Counted from the stretch's first letter, positions 1 through 7,729 are shown. The stretch is DNA of 64,000 bases from Candidatus Heimdallarchaeota archaeon (GCA_019894765.1 JAGXNT010000018.1:1-64000); one strand, 5' to 3'. Notes: generated from the sequence alone by a model not told the origin. Numbers and translations are program-made.

Positions 1-897
1 TCCTCCAACTACGATCGCTGCTTGAAACATCCCTACCACAATTGCATAACTTACTTCTGTTCCTCCATGGATCTTATTGACGAATAAAGGTAGTAAAGCA
101 CTTAAAGGAGACATGAGGAAATTTATTGCCATAGCTCCAAATAGCAGTGCTACCATCCCTTTTGTTGCTTTGAGAGCATTGAATCCCTCCATGAATTGTC
201 CTACAAAAGATTGTTTTACTTTTTCTTCTTCTTTTACTTCTTGTTTTGCAACCTTTGGAATGGTGATTATTAGTAATGGAATTAATGCTATTACGAAAGT
301 AATAACATCTGCCCATAAGATCATACCAATGTTTATTCCAGGAATAGCTAGTAAAGAAGCTCCGATTACTGGACCAATAATGTAGATTAATCCATTAAAC
401 AAGTAGCTAAAACCATTTATTCTGCTGAGATGTTTTTGTGGAACCATTGTAGGTGCAATGGACATAGATATTGGTGCATGGAATGCTTGAGCAGTTCCTC
501 TTAATCCTAATATAACTAATACTGCTGCTATTGAATTGTGGTTTGTTAAGAAGAGAATTGAGAGTGTAATAGTAAATACTGCTTGAAAAGCATCAATAAT
601 AATCAATAATTTCTTCCTGTCAAAGCGATCTGCTAGAATCCCGCTAATCGGAGCCATAAAAACAAAGGGTCCCAAACTAACCAAGGATGCAATCCCTAAC
701 ATCATTTCGCTTTGAGTCGTTATTGTGAGCCACCAAATAATTGCAAAAGACACTATTGAAGAACCAAGCAACGAAACTTGCTGCCCGGAAAAGAAGTATA
801 AAAAGTGCTTAAATCTTCTTTTTGAACCATCTATTACTTCTGAGACTTCTTTGCTCACACTTTCTGTTTCAGAGAGTTGTATATTTGGTTCCGACAT
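1..897 (-). CDS. MFS transporter, 3' end missing at window edge
   Basis: The reading frame starts at an ATG at 897 (MSEPNIQLSE) and stays open to base 1, giving 299 residues; the C-terminal part lies outside the window. After a polar N-terminus of about 35 residues come strongly hydrophobic segments. The MFS motif A loop, GILADRFDRKK, is visible between the second and third segments. A lysine/glutamate-rich cytoplasmic loop (KVAKQEVKEEEKVKQ) separates the two six-helix halves. The layout resembles drug/siderophore-type exporters of the MFS_3/EntS kind (family knowledge). The gene is divergent from a winged-helix regulator at 1134, with inverted repeats between them, so regulated export of a toxic compound or metabolite is a reasonable inference. 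The substrate cannot be told. Confidence 0.85.
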   Translation of the reverse strand, partial: MSEPNIQLSETESVSKEVSEVIDGSKRRFKHFLYFFSGQQVSLLGSSIVSFAIIWWLTITTQSEMMLGIASLVSLGPFVFMAPISGILADRFDRKKLLIIIDAFQAVFTITLSILFLTNHNSIAAVLVILGLRGTAQAFHAPISMSIAPTMVPQKHLSRINGFSYLFNGLIYIIGPVIGASLLAIPGINIGMILWADVITFVIALIPLLIITIPKVAKQEVKEEEKVKQSFVGQFMEGFNALKATKGMVALLFGAMAINFLMSPLSALLPLFVNKIHGGTEVSYAIVVGMFQAAIVVGG

Positions 898-997
898 ACT
901 TTAACACATCCTGTCTAATTTCCTCTGGAGTTTTCTTCTTCCAGATTTTTTCCAACATTTTTTTTCTGTTCATCGTTCTTTTTCTCCAAACTTGAAA

Positions 998-1016
998 TTC
1001 TTCCAAAATGGAAGAA
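998..1016. promoter_or_regulatory. Inverted repeat, probable operator
   Basis: Perfect 8-bp arms TTCTTCCA/TGGAAGAA are separated by AAA. Related half-sites (ATGGAA at 1024, ATTCC...GGAAT around 1054-1071, TTCT...AGAA around 1076-1089) follow in the same AT-rich divergent intergenic region. This suggests several binding sites for the adjacent regulator, which would control both the MFS gene and itself. Binding itself is inferred. Confidence 0.5.
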
Positions 1017-1133
1017 CTTTCTAAATGGAACTATATACCTAGTACTATTTAAATATTCCTCCATAATGGAATTAATTCTATAATAGAAGAATTTTTAAGC
1101 TTGTTTAAACATAAATAAATATGGGAAAAAGAA

Positions 1134-1916
1134 ATGAATCAGCAAAATTCAAAAAAATCTTTGATTGAGGAAAAATTAGAAAAAGTAGTTTATGATGAAG
1201 TAAGTTTTGGTATACTTACATCTCTTAGATTCTATGGACCTTTAAATTTAAAGAGACTAGCCCAATTAATTGGTAAACCGGAAACAACAACGATTCGCCA
1301 TCTTAAGCAATTAATTGAGGATGAATTGATAGATATAGATGCTGAAAAAACTGCTTCAAGTTGGGGGAAATTTTACTGTTTATCTAAGGTTGTACAAGAA
1401 GATATAGAGAAAGGTGAAATTGAACTTCAAAAACGCGAAGAGGAATTAATTGAGGAATTAGCAGATTATAAAACTATGTCTGAAGAGAAATTACAGGAAT
1501 TATTTGTGAGGGAAATTACCGATAAGGATTCATTAGAACAAACAGCCCTCCGGGTAAAATATGGCATTAATCTTGATTATAACATTCAAAAAATGATTAT
1601 CAATAATTTTATGGAAGCCTCACAAGGATTAACTAAACTCAAGGAGGAGAAAGGAAGTGATTATCTGAAGAAGAATCTCTTACTCGATCCTGCTGATATA
1701 AACACTACTACTCTTTTTGTAAAATACTCAAAAGCTAGACATGTATTAGCATTAGTTGAGAAATTCATAGACTTCCATAGGGAAATAAACGAATTACAAA
1801 GAGAATTTGAAAAAGAGATGGATAAAGAAGAAATTCCAGAGGATGAAAGAAAAATGCATTATGTTGGTCTCTTCATGGGTACAACTGATTTTACATATAA
1901 AATTAAAGATAAATAA
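1134..1916 (+). CDS. Winged-helix (ArsR-like) transcriptional regulator
   Basis: A 260-residue protein. Residues about 18-75 fit an archaeal winged helix: a helical start (VSFGILTSLRFYGPLNLKRLAQLIG), a recognition-helix-like segment (KPETTTIRHLKQLIEDELI) and a wing ending GKFYCLSK. Residues about 80-260 are charged and helical (KREEELIEELADY, EREFEKEM), probably for dimerisation or ligand sensing. The ATG at 1134 was chosen because the ATG at 1121 is out of frame. It is divergent from the MFS gene with palindromic repeats between, the usual arrangement of a local repressor and its exporter. The DNA-binding role is well supported; the effector is unknown. Confidence 0.75.
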   Translation: MNQQNSKKSLIEEKLEKVVYDEVSFGILTSLRFYGPLNLKRLAQLIGKPETTTIRHLKQLIEDELIDIDAEKTASSWGKFYCLSKVVQEDIEKGEIELQKREEELIEELADYKTMSEEKLQELFVREITDKDSLEQTALRVKYGINLDYNIQKMIINNFMEASQGLTKLKEEKGSDYLKKNLLLDPADINTTTLFVKYSKARHVLALVEKFIDFHREINELQREFEKEMDKEEIPEDERKMHYVGLFMGTTDFTYKIKDK

Positions 1917-1929
1917 AAAAATTTCATCT

Positions 1930-2805
1930 TTACCCAGTTAATTGCCAAACCTTTATCCAATCACATTCGAAATAAGCAGGCCAAATAGTGGTTTCGTTAG
2001 GATCCAACTCCCAACCACCAATTGCTAAGTTCATTATTACAAAAAGATCTGTGCATCTCTTAAGCCAATATTTATCTCTGAAAATTCTGCCAATTCTTGC
2101 ACCATCAAAGAACCACGTTAATGATGTATCAGAAACTTCTACTCCATAAGTATGGAAATCAGCAGATAAATCAGGAAGACTTGTGGTCAACCATCCATAA
2201 GATGAATAATCAGACCAGGAGTGTCCATAATGAACTGTTGAATACAAATTTCTTGGTTGATGAGTTAACACCTCGAGTATATCGACTTCTGGCAAACCAA
2301 CTTCAGCATCTTTTAACATCCAGAACGCAGGCCAGAAGCCTCGAGATGCTGGCATCTTCATTCTCCCTTCAATGTATCCTCCAGTAAAATTGAATTTTCC
2401 TCTCGAGTGAATGCACCCCGCTGTGTAGTTATAGGTTAACCATTTACCAAAACCCCATTCTGGATCAGGAGCGTCTGGGTGCCTTTGATTTTCTCCTACA
2501 AGTCGTAACAATCCATTTTCAATGACTACATTGCTTTCATTCATGTATGCTTGATGGTTGTGAGTGTGTCCACCATGGGGCCAATCTGTAGGATAATTAT
2601 AACTCCAATGACTTAGATTAAGAGTTGATCCAGAGAAGTCATCCATTAGTGTAAGAGTCCAATCATTTGGATTTTGATAAGGTCCGGGAATATTTGCTTT
2701 TGTTGTGAAATTAATAATAATAGATGAAGAAATGAAAATTAACGATAAAATAATTACGAGTATTTTCTGACCACTAATTTTTCTTGTCATTGAAATTTCC
2801 ACCAC
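1930..2805 (-). CDS. Secreted glycoside hydrolase family 16 (beta-glucanase-like)
   Basis: A 291-residue protein with an N-terminal hydrophobic segment (residues 14-32, a signal peptide or anchor) and then a GH16 jelly-roll domain. The catalytic signature ExDxxE is intact in LPEVDILEV: E173 nucleophile, D175, E178 acid/base. Also typical are GYIEGRMKMP, GFWPAFWML and the C-terminal WPAYFECDWIKVWQ. Family members hydrolyse beta-1,3 or beta-1,3-1,4 glucans (laminarin, lichenan) outside the cell. It ends 13 bp from the stop of the convergent regulator and lies just downstream of the methyltransferase gene on the same strand. Family assignment is strong; exact substrate is not resolved. Confidence 0.9.
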   Translation of the reverse strand: MVEISMTRKISGQKILVIILSLIFISSSIIINFTTKANIPGPYQNPNDWTLTLMDDFSGSTLNLSHWSYNYPTDWPHGGHTHNHQAYMNESNVVIENGLLRLVGENQRHPDAPDPEWGFGKWLTYNYTAGCIHSRGKFNFTGGYIEGRMKMPASRGFWPAFWMLKDAEVGLPEVDILEVLTHQPRNLYSTVHYGHSWSDYSSYGWLTTSLPDLSADFHTYGVEVSDTSLTWFFDGARIGRIFRDKYWLKRCTDLFVIMNLAIGGWELDPNETTIWPAYFECDWIKVWQLTG

Positions 2806-2827
2806 AATACAATTTTACCAAAGCAAA

Positions 2828-3721
2828 TTATGATTGAGAATCAAGCCACATCCTCACACCGTGGATGTGATCAGGAGAAGTTCCACAACAACCACCAACA
2901 ATTTTTACTCCTAAATCAATTATAGCTGAAATATCACGAACAAATTCTTCAATTGGTTGTTTATAGACTGTTTCGTAATTTTCCAAAATAGGTCTACCTG
3001 CATTAGGTTTTACCGATAAAGGAAAATCTGTTAATTCCTTTGCTTCTCGAACTAAATCAAAGAATAGGGTTGAACCTGGATCACAATTCGCTCCAATAAC
3101 ATTAACTTCTTCCTTTTCAAGCAGTTGGATGCATTTTTCGAGTGAATCCCCCATTAAAGTATAGAATCCTTTCTTTCCCTTGTTAATGATAAACGAAGCA
3201 ATGATTGGTCTGGATGAAACTTCTTTAATTGCTGCTAATGCTGCATGCATTTCTTTAACATCAATAAATCCCATAGCATGCCAAAGATCAACACCCTCCT
3301 CTTTATCACCTTCTAGAATCTCTACTTGTTTTATGAAACTAGCTTTCCACTTTTCGAACGTACCTGATCCTAGCGGGTCTCGAAACTCACCAGAGGGTCC
3401 TATCTCTCCAACAATTAATTTTCCTTTAGGGCATACTTCCTTAATATTCTGAAGAGCTTGCTTATTGATTTCCTCTAATTCTGAGGTTAAATTATGTTTT
3501 CCGAGATGAATATAACTTGCATTAAGTGTGATTGTTTGAACCATATCTGCTCCAGCAGAATAAAATGACTTGAGCACAGATTTAACCATTTCAGGGTTCT
3601 GAATGTTTAAAATATCTGGAGGTTTCCCAGATATGAATCCTCTTTTTATTAACTCAGTTCCATTAGATCCATCGCCTAAAATTATTTTTGCTGGATCTTT
3701 CAACCAATTTTCAAAGGACAT
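2828..3721 (-). CDS. Homocysteine S-methyltransferase family protein
   Basis: A 297-residue single-domain (beta/alpha)8 protein of the homocysteine methyltransferase family (MmuM/MetH N-terminal type). The zinc-binding cysteines are present: C213 in GANCDPG and C278-C279 in GGCCGTSPDHI. The N-terminus ILGDGSNGTELIKRG matches the family start. Members move a methyl group from a donor such as S-methylmethionine, or a corrinoid protein in archaea, to homocysteine or another thiol. No corrinoid or folate domain is fused, so the donor must come from a partner. It is divergent from an MBL hydrolase, with a perfect palindrome between the two promoters. Substrate is uncertain. Confidence 0.8.
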   Translation of the reverse strand: MSFENWLKDPAKIILGDGSNGTELIKRGFISGKPPDILNIQNPEMVKSVLKSFYSAGADMVQTITLNASYIHLGKHNLTSELEEINKQALQNIKEVCPKGKLIVGEIGPSGEFRDPLGSGTFEKWKASFIKQVEILEGDKEEGVDLWHAMGFIDVKEMHAALAAIKEVSSRPIIASFIINKGKKGFYTLMGDSLEKCIQLLEKEEVNVIGANCDPGSTLFFDLVREAKELTDFPLSVKPNAGRPILENYETVYKQPIEEFVRDISAIIDLGVKIVGGCCGTSPDHIHGVRMWLDSQS

Positions 3722-3783
3722 GTTCTAACATTCCCAGTTAAGATTAATCAATTGCTAAAGATAAGACATAGTAAATACAATTG

Positions 3784-3808
3784 TGTCTCATAAAAATATT
3801 ATGAGACA
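3784..3808. promoter_or_regulatory. Perfect 25-bp palindrome in divergent promoter region
   Basis: Arms TGTCTCATAA/TTATGAGACA (10 bp, no mismatch) flank a 5-bp spacer. It lies between the divergent methyltransferase (start 3721) and MBL hydrolase (start 3886) genes, immediately upstream of a TATA-like TATTTAC for the minus-strand gene. With no gene ending here, an operator fits better than a terminator. Confidence 0.55.
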
Positions 3809-3885
3809 ATTATTATGGACGTTTTATGGTTCTAAATTCAAGATTTTTCCAACAATTAATATTTATTTTACAATTAAATTAGTCT

Positions 3886-4716
3886 ATGACATATGAGGAA
3901 ATATCAAAATCAGTAATTTTTGCACAGAATGATTGGGGATCAAATTCGGTTTGCATTGCCCTTGAGAATGAATTATTTTTCATAGATACAGGATTAAATA
4001 CCTCTAGAGCCGTAAAGTTCAGAAAAGCAATGGAATCGAAATTTAATCGAAAAACAAGTACACTGATACTTACACATGGGCATATTGATCACCTTCTAGC
4101 AATGGATGCTTATTCCGATTTGCAAGTTGTTGCAGCTGAAATCGGTAAGGAGCGATTCGAAAGATTAGCTAAAATTGAGCTTACAGAAGAAGTGATTGAA
4201 AACATGTCCATGTATTTTCCTGGCTTTAGGGAATCCGCTGGAGATGCAAAACCTTTCTTGCCTACTAAATGGGTAGAAGACAAAACTGTTTTTGGTGATA
4301 ACCAGGAAATAATTTTCAATATTGTTGGTGGTCACTCAAGTTGTTCATCATCCATTGAGTTTATACCTGAAGGAATACTAATTACTGGTGATCTTATGCA
4401 AGTAGATGTTTATCCCTACTTTGGAGAACCTGACAATGATTTGGTGAAGTGGATCAATGCACTGAAAACTTGGGAAGAAGGAGATTACAAAGCAGTCTTA
4501 CCTGGTCATGGAAAAGCAGTGGATCTTCCTTATCTTAGTAATGTAAGAGCTTTCTTTGAGCAAATGCAAGCGACCACTAAAGAGTTGAAAAAGAAAGACT
4601 TGCCAGTGGAGGAAGTATTAAAACATCCTGTCTTTACTGAAGGCTATTGGCCAGAAGATGCAGTTAGAAAACCTGCATATAATTTTAGTATATCAAATTT
4701 GTACAATAAACTATGA
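3886..4716 (+). CDS. Metallo-beta-lactamase-fold hydrolase
   Basis: A 276-residue protein with the MBL metal motif THGHIDH (HxHxDH) at about residue 63-69, a second histidine in GGHSSCSSSIEF, the aspartate in LITGDLM and a final histidine in LPGHGKAV. This is the glyoxalase II/Zn-hydrolase type (COG0491-like). The first 30 residues form the opening beta-strands (NSVCIALENELFFIDTG), so the protein is complete and has no signal peptide. It starts close downstream of AT-rich TATA-like sequence, so the mRNA may be nearly leaderless. Specific substrate unknown. Confidence 0.85.
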   Translation: MTYEEISKSVIFAQNDWGSNSVCIALENELFFIDTGLNTSRAVKFRKAMESKFNRKTSTLILTHGHIDHLLAMDAYSDLQVVAAEIGKERFERLAKIELTEEVIENMSMYFPGFRESAGDAKPFLPTKWVEDKTVFGDNQEIIFNIVGGHSSCSSSIEFIPEGILITGDLMQVDVYPYFGEPDNDLVKWINALKTWEEGDYKAVLPGHGKAVDLPYLSNVRAFFEQMQATTKELKKKDLPVEEVLKHPVFTEGYWPEDAVRKPAYNFSISNLYNKL

Positions 4717-4743
4717 AAGAAAAATCCTAAGTGAGGGAAAAAA

Positions 4744-4917
4744 ATGTTCGAAACAATTCATAAGCGAGCAGTAAAATATCAATTAATCGGAGAATGGGAA
4801 AAAGCCAAAGAAATCATACGAGAGGGAATAAATAACAAAATAACAGAGGAAGAGAGAGATTCAAAAGATAAATCTACGAAAAATTCAAGAGAAAACAAAT
4901 CTAAATATAAAACATGA
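4744..4917 (+). CDS. Small charged helical protein, 57 aa
   Basis: ATG at 4744 follows a purine-rich GAGGGA ribosome site and ends TGA at 4915-4917. The stop overlaps the next start by ATGA, so translation of the two genes is probably coupled. The peptide begins MFETIHKRAVKYQLIGEWEKAKE, which could form a helical-repeat-like hairpin, followed by a Lys/Glu-rich tail. I do not recognise a family. Support comes from the ribosome site and the coupled overlap rather than homology. Confidence 0.55.
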   Translation: MFETIHKRAVKYQLIGEWEKAKEIIREGINNKITEEERDSKDKSTKNSRENKSKYKT

Positions 4918-5108
4918 AGCTTTTATCTGTAATTACTTGCCCAGATTGTAGTTTCCAAAAAGAGGAAAAAATGCCTGAGAATTATTGCCTGCTGAAATAT
5001 CGGTGCACAAATTGTGGAAAAATTTTAATCCCAAAACCAGGAGATTGCTGTGTGTTTTGTTCGTTTGGTACAGAAAAATGCCCTCCAATGCAAGACTTAG
5101 ATGTTTAA
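4914..5108 (+). CDS. GDCCVxC-motif small metal-binding protein
   Basis: A 64-residue cysteine-rich protein. It has CPDC (C9, C12), CTNCG (C31, C34) and then GDCCVFC (C45, C46, C49) with C56 in CPPMQ. This matches the family named GDCCVxC domain-containing (seleno)protein, in which one cysteine is selenocysteine in some members; here all positions are cysteine codons. The N-terminal pairs look like a zinc ribbon. Family members are often found near metal or arsenic handling genes, but their biochemical role is not established. Its start overlaps the stop of the 57-aa gene upstream (ATGA). Confidence 0.8.
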   Translation: MKLLSVITCPDCSFQKEEKMPENYCLLKYRCTNCGKILIPKPGDCCVFCSFGTEKCPPMQDLDV

Positions 5109-5207
5109 CCATTGTCCTCGACAAACAAAAGATTCTAAGGGGAAACCAAAATATAAGAAATACACTGACTGATAAAACAATCAAGAATAATTTGTAAGGC
5201 GAATGAA

Positions 5208-5561
5208 ATGATTACAAGAAAACCAGAAGATGTGTCTGTTCATAAGAATCCCCATGGGGTCGAAGCGAAGAAAATGTACGATTACCCGAGTGCAATTATA
5301 ATTCATTTAACACTAAAACCCGGGGAATCTCTAATAAAGCATCTAACTCCAACCGATGTAGCATTTTTTGTTCTAGAAGGCAAAGGTATTGTACAAATCG
5401 GTGAAGAGAGGAAAGAAGTGGACGCTAATACATTGATCGAAAGTCCTGCGAATGTTCTTCATTGCTGGTCAAATGAGAGTAAAGAGAATTTAAGAGTTCT
5501 AGTAGTTAAAGCACCTAAACCTACCCAACCGTCAAAATACCTCGAAGAACCGAGACAATAA
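5208..5561 (+). CDS. Cupin domain protein
   Basis: A 117-residue single-domain cupin. The first cupin motif reads LKPGESLIKHLTPTDVAFFVLEGKGIVQIGEE and the second PANVLHCWSNESKENLRVLVVKAP. Metal-binding positions appear partly conserved (H in IKH, H in LHCW). Small stand-alone cupins bind metals or small ligands, or act as isomerases/dioxygenases; no particular activity can be assigned. It follows the GDCCVxC gene by 99 bp on the same strand and precedes tRNA-Pro. Confidence 0.8.
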   Translation: MITRKPEDVSVHKNPHGVEAKKMYDYPSAIIIHLTLKPGESLIKHLTPTDVAFFVLEGKGIVQIGEERKEVDANTLIESPANVLHCWSNESKENLRVLVVKAPKPTQPSKYLEEPRQ

Positions 5562-5625
5562 AAGCAATCCCTCATTGAACGAAAGATTCAAAAGGAAGAT
5601 TTGAACAAAAAACAATACACCGAAA

Positions 5626-5702
5626 GGCCGGGTAGTCTAGCACGGTATGATACTTGGTTTGGGACTAAGTGGTCGCGGATTCAAATTCCGCCCCGGCCAC
5701 CA
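5626..5702 (+). tRNA. tRNA-Pro (anticodon UGG), CCA encoded
   Basis: The cloverleaf can be folded by hand. Acceptor GGCCGGG (5626-5632) pairs with CCCGGCC (5692-5698); U8-A9; D arm from GUCU; anticodon stem CTTGG/CTAAG closing the loop TTTGGGA, giving anticodon UGG; a 5-nt variable loop; T arm GCGGA-TTCAAAT-TCCGC; discriminator A and an encoded CCA (5700-5702). No intron is needed. Its 3' half is repeated at 6976-7012, so this gene appears to have served as an integration site. Confidence 0.96.
5666..5702 (+). repeat. att-like repeat, left copy (3' half of tRNA-Pro)
   Basis: These 37 bases, from the 3' side of the anticodon stem to CCA, recur at 6976-7012 with one mismatch, in the T loop (TTCAAAT here, TTCGAAT there). 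The copies are in direct orientation 1310 bp apart. A duplicated tRNA 3' end is what tyrosine recombinases leave when an element integrates at a tRNA gene. Confidence 0.8.
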
Positions 5703-5757
5703 TCTACCCACTTCTCTAATGTTCATTATATCCCATTATTTTTACTTTGTTTTTTTC

Positions 5758-5982
5758 CTAAAATCCTTTTGTTGGTTCTACCAAGTCAATGAAGTTTTTT
5801 ATTTCATCTATTATTTCTTCTCTATAATCCTTTTCATCTTCAACTAGCATTATAATTGGGAATCTTGAAAGAATTCTATCAGAAGACTTCTAACAAAATC
5901 TATTTTTCTTAACAATATTGGAAAAAGGTTCAATGTTGCTGTTTTCTGAAAGATTGGCACTAACTTTTGTCGCCAGATTTTT
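5758..5982 (-). pseudogene. Degraded gene remnant between the tRNA-Pro repeats
   Basis: Between tRNA-Pro and degV the minus strand carries a coding-like frame of 75 codons. It starts directly after an in-frame TAA with no start codon. It reads KNLATKVSANLSENSNIEPF, then NIVKKNRFC, a TAG stop, and continues KSSDRILSRFPIIMLVEDEKD to EPTKGF and a final TAG. The amino-acid composition on both sides of the internal stop looks like genuine globular protein. I do not recognise the family. It may be the last trace of the element that used the tRNA as a target. The rest of 5703-6071 is AT-rich and contains the degV promoter region. Confidence 0.4.
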
Positions 5983-6071
5983 TTAAAAAACAAGTAAACC
6001 AAATAAAATATAAAACTCCATTTCTATTATTTAATTACTAATTATTTTACTTATTAGGGGTTTATCACTCG

Positions 6072-6965
6072 ATGTCTAAAGTAGCTATTGTTACCGATGG
6101 ATCAAGCGATCTTTCGGATGAAATTATTAAAAAATATGATATCTCTGTTGTTCCTCTTAGAATTATTTTTGGTAGTGAAATCTACAAGCTTTGGGGCAGA
6201 GATAGATGTGAAATTTCAACAGAAGATTTCCATATTAAACTTGAAAAAACATCTAAAGAAGACATCCCAACTTCTTCTGTCCCTTCACCGGGTCTTTTTG
6301 TTGAAGCCTTTGAAAATGCTTTAAGTATCTCAGATTCAGTTATTGCTATTTTTGTTGGAGCCAAATTATCTGCTACCGTTGAAAGCGCTCAAAAGATTAT
6401 TCAAAATTATTTCCCAGATAAGGATATTACTATCTTTGATTCTAAACAAGCCATGATGGGTATAGGAATACAAGTATTAGAAGCAGCAAGAATGGCAAAA
6501 GAAGGAAAGACAAAAAAAGAAATTCTTGAAAGATTAACTTACATCCAACCAAGAGTTAACAATGTTTTTGTACTTAAGGATCTTAATTATTTACATAAAC
6601 AAGGTCGCATTGGTCGCGCCAAAAAAATAATGGCTTCAGCTTTTAACATGTCTCCAGTTGTTTCGTTTGAAGATGGCATAGTAATTCCACTTGGTGTTAT
6701 TAGAGGGAAAAAGAATGTTGTTGCTCAGATGACAAGATATGGTAAAAAAGTTCTTGAGTATACTGAAATAAATGATGTATTTCTTTACCATGTTAGAAAT
6801 CAAAGCTTAGCACAAGAAATTTTTGATGAAATACAAAAAGTTAATACTCAAAGTAGAGACATTCATTTGTACGAAGCTGGAAATATTTGTTGTGTTATTT
6901 CAGGTCCTAAATCAGTTTGTCTCTGTTATATTGGCGAATTTGATAAAGATTGGTTGATGAAGTGA
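6072..6965 (+). CDS. DegV family fatty-acid-binding protein
   Basis: A 297-residue protein matching the DegV family. The N-terminus is VAIVTDGSSDLSDEIIKKYDI, the lipid-binding loop is TSSVPSPGLF (cf. TSQPS-P-F in relatives), and FDSKQAMMGIGIQVLEAARMAKEG and LNYLHKQGRIGRAKK follow. DegV/FakB-like proteins bind a fatty acid; in bacteria FakB presents it to the kinase FakA. No FakA-like kinase is in the window. The gene sits between the two tRNA-Pro 3'-half repeats and its stop lies 10 bp before the right repeat, so it may have arrived as cargo. A TATA-like AAAATATAAA lies near 6004-6013. Confidence 0.88.
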   Translation: MSKVAIVTDGSSDLSDEIIKKYDISVVPLRIIFGSEIYKLWGRDRCEISTEDFHIKLEKTSKEDIPTSSVPSPGLFVEAFENALSISDSVIAIFVGAKLSATVESAQKIIQNYFPDKDITIFDSKQAMMGIGIQVLEAARMAKEGKTKKEILERLTYIQPRVNNVFVLKDLNYLHKQGRIGRAKKIMASAFNMSPVVSFEDGIVIPLGVIRGKKNVVAQMTRYGKKVLEYTEINDVFLYHVRNQSLAQEIFDEIQKVNTQSRDIHLYEAGNICCVISGPKSVCLCYIGEFDKDWLMK

Positions 6966-6975
6966 TCTGTTGTTT

Positions 6976-7012
6976 TAAGTGGTCGCGGATTCGAATTCCG
7001 CCCCGGCCACCA
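6976..7012 (+). repeat. att-like repeat, right copy (orphan tRNA-Pro 3' half)
   Basis: This is a 37-base direct repeat of the tRNA-Pro 3' half including CCA, without any 5' half: the bases before it (GTTGTTT) do not continue the anticodon arm. Its T loop, TTCGAAT, is closer to the tRNA consensus than that of the complete gene. It could be the displaced original end of the tRNA gene after integration. Confidence 0.8.
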
Positions 7013-7132
7013 GTTATTTTTGAATTTTATTTTGAAGAAAGAGAAATTTTTGTAATATAGTTTTTTTTTTAAAAAAAGTAAAAAAAAGTAAAGAAAGCAA
7101 AAAAGCTTTAAATTTTTTGCTTGACTTTTCTT

Positions 7133-7729
7133 CTATTTCGCAGCAGTAGCATCAGGTATGGGTGGTTTCCATAACCACCACTTCAGTATTTGTATGGTAA
7201 TGATGATTCCAATTAGTGCTAGACCAACGGCAAGTGCATATGCTAAACCAAAAGCTTTCATCCATTCTATACCCCAAGGTCCTTGGAAATTCATACCTAT
7301 CCATGCCACCTTCACGAAAGCAACTGGTAAGGCTATAAAGATACAGATCAAAAAATCAACAAATAATCCATATAACCAGAATTTTCCATCTTTCAACATC
7401 TGTCCGAGAGTTTTTGTACGCATTTCATGTTGGAAGTCATATTTGACTACCCTTTCTGCTAAGGGTCCAATCATGTAAGTATAGAAAACATATGCTGATA
7501 CAAAAGCAATTGGCGCAGAAACTGCTAGGTTCCAACCAAAATTAAGAGCTAATTCTGTAGTACCTGTGAAGATTAAAGCCAATATAAGTGACATAGGTGT
7601 TGCTATTAATATAGTTAGTAAAAGACACACCCAGATTGGTACCCATTGTTTACGTGGATTTAATTTTCCACGAATAAATGGTCTTTTTGGGAGTTGTCTT
7701 TGAATTTCTTCTGTCATAGTTAGATACAT
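7133..7729 (-). CDS. Four-helix membrane protein, DUF2798-like repeat
   Basis: A 198-residue protein with four hydrophobic segments at about 30-55, 66-88, 118-143 and 160-185. The first pair (MSLILALIFTGTTELALNFGWNLAVSAP... PLAERVV; described here by its ends) resembles the two-helix DUF2798 pattern. The second pair may be a divergent repeat. A short amphipathic linker (HEMRTKTLGQMLKDGK) joins them. No catalytic residues stand out. The start at 7729 is the longest; Met5 at 7717 is an equally good alternative. Function unknown. Confidence 0.7.
   Translation of the reverse strand: MYLTMTEEIQRQLPKRPFIRGKLNPRKQWVPIWVCLLLTILIATPMSLILALIFTGTTELALNFGWNLAVSAPIAFVSAYVFYTYMIGPLAERVVKYDFQHEMRTKTLGQMLKDGKFWLYGLFVDFLICIFIALPVAFVKVAWIGMNFQGPWGIEWMKAFGLAYALAVGLALIGIIITIQILKWWLWKPPIPDATAAK

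Noticed and set aside
6976..7012. Second functional tRNA gene or proven split tRNA
   Set aside because: Only the 3' half is present and the complete tRNA-Pro is upstream; a split tRNA would need a matching 5' half, which was not seen in the window.
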